From: an uncultured Clostridia bacterium
Lineage (GTDB): Bacteria; Bacillota; Clostridia; Christensenellales; Borkfalkiaceae
Length of the DNA stretch: 5,094 nt
Reading direction: 5' to 3'
Assembly (NCBI GenBank): GCA_937920115.1
Contig: CALGVF010000021.1
Span: forward strand, 1-5,094
Positions 1-5,094 of this stretch are shown one piece after another. The notes beneath the pieces are model-generated. The model saw only the letters and a program-made list of their open reading frames with translations. It was not told the origin of the DNA and did no database searches. Within the stretch, counting starts at the first letter, position 1; the number at the start of each line of letters is the position of its first letter. The position numbers were made by a program, and so were the translations under genes.

Positions 1-379
1 AACGACCCCCAAAAAAATGTTGTGGGGGGGGTAAAAACCGCCGATAAATTTCGAGTCGCTCGCGGAAAAATTCATAGATATAACGATAAAAACGCACAAA
101 GACAACGCCCATCTTCACAACACGTTGCACTCTTTGGAAGTCGGCGACGGAGACGTAAACAAGGAGTTTATGAATCTGCAAGACCGCGTGACGACGGCGA
201 TTTCGGATAAACTGACGGCGCTCGGCTACGAGGGAACGCATATAGAAGAGCGGGTGCATCTCGCCATGAATGCGGTTCAGTCGTTCGCTCACGAATCCGT
301 GTACGACGTTCACGACTATCTCGACTACAAAGTAATGAAAGGCGCGGTCAAGAAAATGGTCGTTTCGTTATTTATATAG
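1..379 (+). pseudogene. TetR/AcrR-like transcriptional regulator, C-terminal part, frame broken near the left edge
   Basis: The continuous frame runs from base 35 to the TAG at 377-379 (114 residues) and is all helical. It has the look of the ligand-binding, dimerisation half of a TetR-family repressor: a segment beginning NFESLAEKFIDITIKTHKD, then AHLHNTLHSLE, an amphipathic helix with LQDRVTTAISDKLTALGY, and a final pair of helices containing VQSFAHESVYD and KKMVVSLF. The N-terminal helix-turn-helix would lie upstream of the window. The frame is closed by a TAA at 32-34. The neighbouring frame is open through bases 1-37 (NDPQKNVVGGVK), so removing one base between about 24 and 37 would join both parts. 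The break lies next to a run of eight G (24-31). It may be a real frameshift, a slippage site or an assembly error. Internal starts (TTG 125, ATG 170) have no convincing ribosome binding site and would produce only a fragment. The TetR assignment rests on recalled family pattern, without alignment; the target is unknown. Confidence 0.6.
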
Positions 380-398
380 AATAAGAACTCTACAATAC

Positions 399-717
399 GC
401 TTCCTCCTTCGGGGTGAATTTTGATTATGATTTATTTTTGCCGTCACCTTCGGGGTATGCTCTCCCGATGAAACGGGAGAGGTGGCAGACGAAGTCTGAC
501 GGAGAGGGGGCGTCCGCCGCCAAGGCGAGGTGGCTCGGCGAGCAACAGCGAACCGAGACGGAAGGGGACAATAAATCACTACTTTTTGTTGCTTTGCGTT
601 TTTATCCCCTATCGGCTTGACTTCCATTTCATTCCGTCAACCCACTCCCTGCCTCTTTTGTCGCTTTGCGACATTTCCTCCGTTTCAACGGAGGAATTTA
701 CCCCCGAAGGAGGAAGC
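399..717. repeat. Noncoding element with 16-base terminal inverted repeats (MITE-like)
   Basis: Bases 399-414 (GCTTCCTCCTTCGGGG) are the exact reverse complement of 702-717. The match continues imperfectly inward (TGAATT at 415-420 against GTAAATT on the complementary strand). Between the ends lie several small hairpins: an 8-bp stem at 460-467/474-481 (CTCTCCCG with CGGGAGAG), CAGAC-GAA-GTCTG at 486-498, CTCGG/CCGAG at 534-557, TGTCGC/GCGACA at 659-673, and a perfect 9-bp stem at 675-683/688-696. CCTTCGGGGT occurs twice in direct orientation (406-415 and 447-456). No open frame here looks like a protein, so this is noncoding. The style (GGAGAGGTGGCAGACGAAG and similar) resembles the dispersed palindromic intergenic repeats I associate with gut Clostridia, and that is memory only. 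I see no clear target-site duplication, so mobility is inferred from the ends alone. Confidence 0.6.
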
Positions 718-721
718 AACG

Positions 722-845
722 GGAGTGATATTTTGCTTTGCAAAGTGATATTTATCTATCGTTAAGTTATATCGCCTGCGGCGGCTATATTTGCCTTGCG
801 ACAAGTTTTTTTGCAGCCGTAGGGGACGGCGACCCCGACGTCCCG
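722..845. repeat. Second palindromic/direct-repeat mosaic in the operon leader region
   Basis: AGTGATATTT is repeated exactly at 724-733 and 744-753, separated by a TTGCTTTGCAA-type palindrome. A GC-rich mini-palindrome follows (CGCCTGCGGCGG around 773-784) flanked by TATAT-like sequence, then a segment with GGGACG (823-828) complementary to CGTCCC (839-844), which can fold over the intervening GC-rich bases. The unit style of short coloured hairpins separated by GATAT and the GTAGGGGACGGCGACCCC box resemble abundant intergenic repeats in gut Clostridia genomes; this is recalled, not searched. It ends about 30 bases before the ribosome binding site of the sensor gene, so if the operon promoter lies upstream the repeat would be transcribed as part of the 5' leader. 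Confidence 0.5.
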
Positions 846-871
846 AAACACAAACACATATTATTAAACAC

Positions 872-876
872 GGAGA
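872..876 (+). promoter_or_regulatory. Ribosome binding site fixing the sensor gene start at ATG 885
   Basis: GGAGA lies 8 bases before ATG 885. The frame is open upstream to a TTG at 738, but that extension of 49 residues is translated entirely through palindromic repeat DNA and lacks a ribosome binding site. The ATG at 885 gives the expected start, with a short basic N-terminus (NRKK) followed directly by a membrane segment. Confidence 0.8.
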
Positions 877-884
877 AACGCAGA

Positions 885-2555
885 ATGACAGTCTCAAATC
901 GAAAAAAATCAACGATTTATGCAATATGCGTTTCTTTTTTTATACTCGCAGGCATTTTTCAGGCAACCGATTCCCTGCTGCCCGAATTCTGGCACGCCCT
1001 GTTCGCGTTGTCCGCCCATACCATTCTCATTTCGCTCGTCGTCGCATGGGGCGTTTCGCTCGTTCATAGAATGGCGAGGAAGGACCTTCTCGCATACTTT
1101 TTGACCGTCGCTTCCCTTATCCTCTTTTTCCTCGTCGCAAGAATGATAAAATACGGTCTCACTCGCGACGTCGATACTCTGAGCCGTTACCTTTGGTACT
1201 CCTATTACGTTCCGCAATGCCTTATTCCGCCGACGATTTTACTTGCGGCGGCAAGCGTCGAAAACAAAAACGGCAAACCCCTCTCTGCCGTATGGTATCT
1301 GATATATCTGCCCGCGATAATTCTCATTATCCTTATATATACGAACGATATTCATAATCTTGCCTTTTCGCTCGATTTTGGCGGCGGCGACTTTTCCTAT
1401 AAACACCGCCCCGTTTTTTACTTAGCCCTTATATGGGAAATTGCCGTAACGCTCGTAAGCCTTGCGGTACTTTTCTTCAAATGCCGCGTTTCGGCGTGCA
1501 AATCGAGGACGAAAATTCCCGTAATCACCTTTATTTCCTGCGGTTTATTCTCCACGGTCTGCTTTCTGACCGACTTTTCGGCGTTTAAAATCCCCGAACT
1601 GCTCTGCTTCACCTGCATAACCTCCGTCGAGAGTTGTATTTTAATCGGACTTATCCCGTCGAACGAAAACTACGACGATTTTTTCAGCCGTTCGGCGTAC
1701 TCGGCAATTATCGCCGACGAAAATTTCAACGCCGTTTATTCTTCGGAAACACCGCCGCAAGTAACCCGAAAACTGCTTAAAGCGGCTGCGATTTCACCCG
1801 TTTTATCAAGCGAAAACACTCGGCTTTCGGCGAAAAAAATACACGGCGGCTACGCGTTTTTCGCCGAAGATTTAACGAAAATCAACGAGATAAACGCCGC
1901 TTTGGAAGAGACAAACGAACGAATTTCGGAAGAAAACTACCTCATCGAAGCGGAAAACGAATTAAAGGAACAGCAAACACGCATAAACGAACAGAACAGA
2001 TTGTTTCTGAAAACCGAAGAATATACGAAAGGCGAACAAATCCGTCTCGAAAATCTGCTGAACAAACTTAAAACGGACTGCTCGGACGATTCGGACTTCA
2101 TAAAGAAAATGCGGCTTGCATGCGTGCTTGCGGCTTATATCAAACGCCGAAGCAACCTCGTTATGCTTTCGGAAAAACAAAATTCAATCGATTTCGGCGA
2201 GTTGTCGCTCGCAATAAGAGAATCACTCGACTACTTGTCGCTTATCGGCGTAGAATCTTCGTATTCCTGCGATTTAAAAGGCGAAACGGACGGCGAAACG
2301 CTCGGCGTTTTCTACGACTTTTTCGAGGAAAGTATAGTTACCGACCCTCTTCCGTCAGCGGTAATAATCAGACTATGCAAAATCGGCGACGACATTACGC
2401 TTAATATCGAAAGCGACGAAACGAACGTATATACCGCCGAATTTTCCAACAATTTAATCGAAAAATTCAGCGACGTAAACAGAAAGGTATCGATAAAAAC
2501 CGACGGCGACGCAGTCTACTACTCCGTTTCCGTATGCAAAGGGGGCGAAGTATGA
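885..2555 (+). CDS. Polytopic membrane sensor protein with 7TM histidine-kinase-type N-terminus and degenerate kinase-like C-terminus
   Basis: 556 residues. The N-terminal half has seven to eight hydrophobic segments (about residues 12-28, 36-60, 69-86, 102-124, 136-153, 177-198, 211-229, 236-257). The features LWYSYYVPQ (103-111), WYLIYLPA (137-144) and the TNDIHNLAFS stretch (153-162) match my recollection of the N-terminal 7TM domain of clostridial histidine kinases. A short linker domain (about 264-330) follows, then a highly charged coiled coil (about 335-395, with EENYLIEAENELKEQQ). Next is a helical stretch with ACVLAAYIKRRSNLVML (412-428) and a small alpha/beta C-terminal region. Where a working kinase would have the phosphorylated His, the N-box Asn and Gly-rich ATP lid, I see none: the N-box-like position reads YDFFEESIV and no GxGL motif occurs. 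It is therefore probably a membrane sensor or pseudokinase partner of the next gene, whose start overlaps its stop (ATGA at 2552-2555). The ligand is unknown. Confidence 0.8.
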   Translation: MTVSNRKKSTIYAICVSFFILAGIFQATDSLLPEFWHALFALSAHTILISLVVAWGVSLVHRMARKDLLAYFLTVASLILFFLVARMIKYGLTRDVDTLSRYLWYSYYVPQCLIPPTILLAAASVENKNGKPLSAVWYLIYLPAIILIILIYTNDIHNLAFSLDFGGGDFSYKHRPVFYLALIWEIAVTLVSLAVLFFKCRVSACKSRTKIPVITFISCGLFSTVCFLTDFSAFKIPELLCFTCITSVESCILIGLIPSNENYDDFFSRSAYSAIIADENFNAVYSSETPPQVTRKLLKAAAISPVLSSENTRLSAKKIHGGYAFFAEDLTKINEINAALEETNERISEENYLIEAENELKEQQTRINEQNRLFLKTEEYTKGEQIRLENLLNKLKTDCSDDSDFIKKMRLACVLAAYIKRRSNLVMLSEKQNSIDFGELSLAIRESLDYLSLIGVESSYSCDLKGETDGETLGVFYDFFEESIVTDPLPSAVIIRLCKIGDDITLNIESDETNVYTAEFSNNLIEKFSDVNRKVSIKTDGDAVYYSVSVCKGGEV

Positions 2556-3847
2556 AGTTTACCGAAGCGAACCTCGCTATAAGAGAACTCGTCGTAATTT
2601 TCTATATTTTAACGCTCGTTTTATCGATCGTCGGACTTTTCGTAGCGGTAAGACTATGCAAAAAACGATTCGTCACCGCCCTTTCCTCGGCAGTTTTCGT
2701 CCTTTCTTTTATAGCGGTATTTTTAACGATGAGAGGAAGTTTCCGCTATCGGGTCGGAAAATCGGTATTCGAGCCGTCGTTGACCGTAATAAATCTGCCG
2801 CTTTGGCTGCATATTTCCGCCGCGGCGATTCTTTTTACTCTCGGCGTATTTTCGCTCGTCTACTCGGCGTTATGGAACGGGAAAAACCTTTCGCCCGTGT
2901 CGATAAAAGAGAGCGTAGACAAACTCCCCGCAGGCATCTGTTTTTACGAAGAAAGCGGACTTGTACGACTCGTCAACGACGAAATGAACGGAATAAGCGT
3001 AGCCGCGACGAGAAAAACGCTTCTTAACGGCGTCGAGTTTTTTGCAAAAATCTCTTCGGGCGAGACCGAGGAAAACTGCCCGTCTTTAAAGACGGGCGGC
3101 GAACCCGTCCTACGACTTCCCGACGATAAAATAGTAAGTTTTAGGAAATATACTCATAAAATCAACGGTAAAACCATATTTGAAATCGTCGCGACGGATA
3201 TAACGAAAGAATACGGACTTGCGGAAGAGGCCGAACGAAAACTCGAAGAACTCAAAAAAATCAACGAAAGGCTTATCGCTTACGGCGAAAACGTGACCGA
3301 ACTCACGAGGGAAAAGGAAATTCTCGCCGCAAAAATACGCATACACGACGATATGGGAAAAATACTGCTTTTAACCCGACGAAAACTCGGCGAGTCGCTG
3401 ACGTACGGCGAAAAGTCAGAACTTACAAGTTTTTGGCAAGCGGAAATCTCCGCTATGAAATCGCCCGTCAAGAAGCCGAGAAAAAGCGATTTACAGGTTA
3501 TCGCAGAGACGGCGAAACTGATAGGCGTGACCCTTATATTCGAGGGAGAAAAGCCGAAAAAGGACGACGCGAACGAAAAAATACTCGCCGCCGCCTTGCG
3601 TGAATGTCTCACAAACGCCGTATCTCACGCAGACGGCAAAACGCTTACGACGAAAATCGAAAACGCAGACGGTTATTGCGTTCTTAAATTCACCAACGAC
3701 GGAAGAAAACCCGACGGAGAAATAGTCGAGGGCGGGGGACTATCGGGACTGAGAACGCTCGTCGCTCGCGAGGGCGGCGAAATGGTCGTAAAAAGCAAGC
3801 CGCAATTCGAACTCATTATAAAATTAAGACAAGGAAAACAGTTATGA
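2552..3847 (+). CDS. Membrane-bound sensor histidine kinase with PAS-like domain (HisKA_3/NarX-DesK-like core)
   Basis: 431 residues. Three hydrophobic segments (about 13-34, 40-60 and 84-108) anchor it in the membrane. A PAS-like region follows (about 118-218: KLPAGICFYEESGLVRLVN to IFEIVATDITKEY), then a coiled-coil linker (222-258) and the dimerisation/phosphotransfer helix with KIRIHDDMGKILLLTRR, where His265 is the predicted autophosphorylation site. The ATPase domain shows an N-box (RECLTNAVSHA, Glu351 and Asn355), a G1-like TNDG (Asp383) and a glycine-rich lid (EGGGLSGLRTL, 393-403), so the catalytic core appears complete. ATG 2552 is preferred over ATG 2534 because AAAGGGGG ends 6 bases before it. 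Its first codon overlaps the stop of the upstream sensor gene (ATGA), and its own stop overlaps the regulator start (ATGA 3844-3847), implying translational coupling and a shared complex or pathway. It presumably phosphorylates the regulator encoded next. Stimulus unknown. Confidence 0.88.
   Translation: MKFTEANLAIRELVVIFYILTLVLSIVGLFVAVRLCKKRFVTALSSAVFVLSFIAVFLTMRGSFRYRVGKSVFEPSLTVINLPLWLHISAAAILFTLGVFSLVYSALWNGKNLSPVSIKESVDKLPAGICFYEESGLVRLVNDEMNGISVAATRKTLLNGVEFFAKISSGETEENCPSLKTGGEPVLRLPDDKIVSFRKYTHKINGKTIFEIVATDITKEYGLAEEAERKLEELKKINERLIAYGENVTELTREKEILAAKIRIHDDMGKILLLTRRKLGESLTYGEKSELTSFWQAEISAMKSPVKKPRKSDLQVIAETAKLIGVTLIFEGEKPKKDDANEKILAAALRECLTNAVSHADGKTLTTKIENADGYCVLKFTNDGRKPDGEIVEGGGLSGLRTLVAREGGEMVVKSKPQFELIIKLRQGKQL
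3078..3097. repeat. Perfect 20-base palindrome inside the kinase gene
   Basis: GCCCGTCTTT at 3078-3087 is followed immediately by its reverse complement at 3088-3097. It is translated in frame as part of the loop between two PAS-like strands (around residues 176-182, CPSLKTG), so it does not break the gene. It could fold in mRNA or be bound by a dimeric protein; it may also be chance or a relic of a small inserted palindrome. Confidence 0.75.
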
Positions 3848-4494
3848 AAGACGGAAAATATTCGGTTATGATAGTCGAAGACCAACAGATGCCGAAGGCT
3901 CTTTTCTCGCATTTTATCGAAACTTCGGACAAATTTTACCTACAGGCGGCGATAGAAAACGCCTCGATGGCGGAAATAATGTTCGCTCGCTCCCCCGCTG
4001 ACCTCATACTTATGGACGTCGTGACCGAAAACGGCGAAAGCGGACTTACTGCGGCGGCGAAAATCAAGGCGAAATACCCGAAAACGAAAATTATTATCGT
4101 GACGAGCATGCCCGAATGTTCTTATATAAAACGAGCGAAAGAAATCGGCGTTGAAGGCTTTTGGTACAAAGAGGTTTGCGGCGAACATATACTCTCGGTA
4201 ATGGAAAGGGTTATGGGCGGCGAGACCGTTTACCCCGAACGCTCGCAATCCGTCAGAATGGGGCTTGCCGATAGCACGGAATTCACCGAAAGGGAACTCG
4301 AAATACTTAGGCTTATGACGGGCGGTTTCAGCAACGTAGAAATTGCCGAAAAACTCGGCGTGTCTATGGGGGTTATAAAGAATCACGTTGCGGATATGCT
4401 CGCGAAAACGGGTTTCCGTTCGCGTACTCAACTCGCCGTAAGGGCGAGGGAATCGGGACTTGTGATACTTGACAGGTCGGAAGAAGATTTTTGA
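3844..4494 (+). CDS. NarL/FixJ-family response regulator with LuxR-type DNA-binding domain
   Basis: 216 residues, the usual size of the family. The receiver domain (about 5-125) carries the acidic pair Glu12-Asp13, the phosphoacceptor Asp58 in LILMDVV, Thr87 in IIIVTSM and the conserved Lys109 in FWYKE, so it should be phosphorylatable. After a short linker, the C-terminal LuxR/GerE helix-turn-helix spans about 147-201: FTERELEILRLMTGGFSN, EIAEKLGVS and the recognition helix region VIKNHVADMLAKTG. AAGGA at 3831-3835 lies 8 bases before ATG 3844. The start overlaps the kinase stop (ATGA), making it the third cistron of the operon. Expected role: a cytoplasmic transcription factor activated by the kinase encoded just upstream, binding DNA as a dimer. 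Its targets are not shown by the sequence; the downstream secreted-protein gene is a candidate. Confidence 0.93.
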   Translation: MKDGKYSVMIVEDQQMPKALFSHFIETSDKFYLQAAIENASMAEIMFARSPADLILMDVVTENGESGLTAAAKIKAKYPKTKIIIVTSMPECSYIKRAKEIGVEGFWYKEVCGEHILSVMERVMGGETVYPERSQSVRMGLADSTEFTERELEILRLMTGGFSNVEIAEKLGVSMGVIKNHVADMLAKTGFRSRTQLAVRARESGLVILDRSEEDF

Positions 4495-4527
4495 CGATAT
4501 ATTGAATTTAATCGAGTTTATCGACTT

Positions 4528-4564
4528 ATACGGCGGCTTTTTATAAGGCTGCCGTATTTTTTTT
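4528..4564 (+). terminator. Intrinsic terminator of the sensor-kinase-regulator operon
   Basis: ATACGGC at 4528-4534 pairs with GCCGTAT at 4551-4557. The stem continues through G-T and G-C pairs to 13 bp (4528-4540 with 4545-4557, two wobbles) around a TTAT loop, followed directly by eight T (4557-4564). It begins 33 bases after the response-regulator stop, so it should end the operon transcript and separate it from the next gene. Confidence 0.9.
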
Positions 4565-4592
4565 GAAAAATTTTTTTCTTTTTTTCGCCCGA

Positions 4593-4612
4593 GGGGTGCC
4601 GAACGGCACTCC
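4593..4612. other. Stable hairpin without T-run in the intergenic region
   Basis: Bases 4593-4600 (GGGGTGCC) pair with 4605-4612 (GGCACTCC) around a GAAC loop, 8 bp with one G-T pair. No T-run follows on either strand, so it is not a simple terminator. It follows a pyrimidine-rich tract (4571-4590). It could be part of a dispersed palindromic repeat or an upstream element for the next gene. Confidence 0.5.
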
Positions 4613-4627
4613 CTGAACGCAGTCTCC

Positions 4628-4664
4628 TTATGATAGAATATAAGCATAATATAAACAGGCTTAT
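4628..4664 (+). promoter_or_regulatory. AT-rich promoter-like stretch with a dyad, upstream of the secreted-protein gene
   Basis: TATGAT (4629-4634), TAGAAT (4634-4639) and CATAAT (4645-4650) are possible -10 boxes, but none has a good TTGACA-like -35 at 16-18 bases. That would suit an activator-dependent promoter or simply reflect AT richness. ATAAGC at 4640-4645 and GCTTAT at 4659-4664 form an exact 6-base inverted repeat separated by 13 bases, a size that a dimeric LuxR-type regulator could occupy. Assignment is inference only. Confidence 0.3.
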
Positions 4665-4697
4665 CACAGCCGAAAAAAACTTTAAAGGAAAATTTTT

Positions 4698-5094
4698 ATG
4701 ACGAAACGTAAATCTATTATCGCAACGTCGATTCTGACATTCGCTTTGTGTCTCACGCTCGTTTTTAGCATATGCCTTTCGGTTACGCATATTGCCCGTG
4801 CGGAAGATAACGAGAAATTGCCGCAAATCGTATCGGTTGTGGATGAAAAAGGTAACGTTACCGAAGTTGACGAGAATATGTTAAACCTGCCTGTCGGTAT
4901 AGTCGGAGATGAATACCATGCCAAAATCGTTACGGCAAATAAAAATGACATTGTTTATATTAAGCCTTATGCCGAAGGAACACGTGGTTGCTTGCCAAAT
5001 GGCTTGGTTTTTAATGCCGAAACAAAAGAAATTACGGGAACACCTGCAGAAAGCGAGGGCGGCGTTTCTCGTGACGTTCAAATTTATTGCGACA
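4698..5094 (+). CDS. Secreted protein with putative Ig-like (He_PIG-type) domain, 5' part, runs off the window
   Basis: The gene is open to the window end, with 132 residues visible. AAAGGA at 4684-4689 lies 8 bases before ATG 4698. The N-terminus is a classical signal peptide: MTKRK, a hydrophobic core (about 7-30) and a likely cleavage after ARA at residue 35. The mature part begins EDNEKLPQIV, is acidic and strand-like, and around residues 64-132 shows the pattern of a putative Ig domain: LPVGIVGDEYHAKI, then LPNGLVFNAETKEITGTP (99-116), matching the family signature LPxGL...G.I.GTP. Such domains usually occur in large cell-surface or exported proteins of Gram-positive bacteria, often for adhesion or carbohydrate binding. 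The remainder, and any anchoring signal, is outside the window. It sits downstream of the operon terminator and has its own leader, so it is probably a separate transcription unit. Codon choice (GTT, AAT, TTG, GCC) looks somewhat different from the operon genes. Confidence 0.8.
   Translation, partial: MTKRKSIIATSILTFALCLTLVFSICLSVTHIARAEDNEKLPQIVSVVDEKGNVTEVDENMLNLPVGIVGDEYHAKIVTANKNDIVYIKPYAEGTRGCLPNGLVFNAETKEITGTPAESEGGVSRDVQIYCD

Noticed and set aside
22..210. GTG-started open frame across the TetR-like region
   Set aside because: Its product beyond about residue 6 is Arg-rich nonsense (for example SRRRRRKQ), while the other frame gives a coherent helical protein.
414..627. Short open frames on both strands in the gene-free region
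   Set aside because: They lie inside hairpin-rich inverted repeats, have low-complexity composition and no ribosome binding site or protein-like pattern.
399..845. CRISPR array
   Set aside because: Repeats are palindromic and irregular, without regularly spaced identical units and unique spacers, and no cas genes are present.
738..884. Upstream extension of the sensor gene to a TTG start
   Set aside because: The 49 extra residues are translated from palindromic repeat DNA and lack a ribosome binding site; ATG 885 has GGAGA at correct spacing.
2534..2551. Earlier ATG for the histidine kinase
   Set aside because: No ribosome binding site precedes 2534, whereas AAAGGGGG precedes ATG 2552, which also forms the ATGA overlap seen again at the next junction.
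3940..4647. 235-codon open frame on the minus strand opposite the response regulator
   Set aside because: It is the antisense of a clearly coding receiver-HTH gene; its product is rich in Arg, Phe and His as expected for a shadow frame, and it crosses the terminator.
4682..5081. Minus-strand open frames opposite the secreted-protein gene
   Set aside because: The plus strand has a ribosome binding site, signal peptide and Ig-like motif; the opposite frames have none of these.

Overview
The window looks like a chromosomal stretch from an uncultured, probably gut-associated member of the Clostridia (Bacillota). The grounds are strong AAGGA/GGAGA-type ribosome binding sites, a 7TM-sensor/kinase/LuxR-regulator gene set of a kind I associate with Clostridia, a Gram-positive-style secreted Ig-like protein, and intergenic palindromic repeats resembling those common in gut Clostridia genomes. 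Codons ending in CG (TCG, ACG, GCG, CCG) are frequent. A narrower taxonomic placement is not supportable by eye.

Layout: (1) Bases 1-379 hold the 3' part of a gene for a TetR/AcrR-like regulator. Its reading frame is broken beside a C5-A7...G8 homopolymer patch at the left edge. (2) Bases 380-884 carry no gene. They hold a roughly 320-base element bounded by 16-base perfect inverted repeats (399-717) and full of small hairpins, then a second mosaic of short palindromes and direct repeats (about 722-845), then the ribosome binding site of the next gene. (3) Bases 885-4494 are a compact three-gene operon joined by two ATGA stop/start overlaps: a polytopic membrane sensor with a degenerate kinase-like C-terminus, a membrane histidine kinase with a PAS-like domain and intact H, N and G boxes, and a NarL/LuxR-type response regulator. 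(4) A strong intrinsic terminator (4528-4564) ends the operon. (5) Bases 4565-4697 are an AT-rich intergenic region with a hairpin and a dyad, followed by the start of a gene for a secreted protein with a signal peptide and an Ig-like repeat (4698 to the window end).

Working model (inference): the first operon protein senses a membrane or extracellular cue but cannot phosphorylate by itself. It would act with the complete kinase encoded next to it, which phosphorylates the LuxR-type regulator at Asp58. The secreted protein gene immediately downstream has its own leader and is a plausible but unproven target. The most notable content is the translationally coupled pseudokinase-like sensor plus kinase plus regulator set, and the inverted-repeat-bounded noncoding element in front of it.
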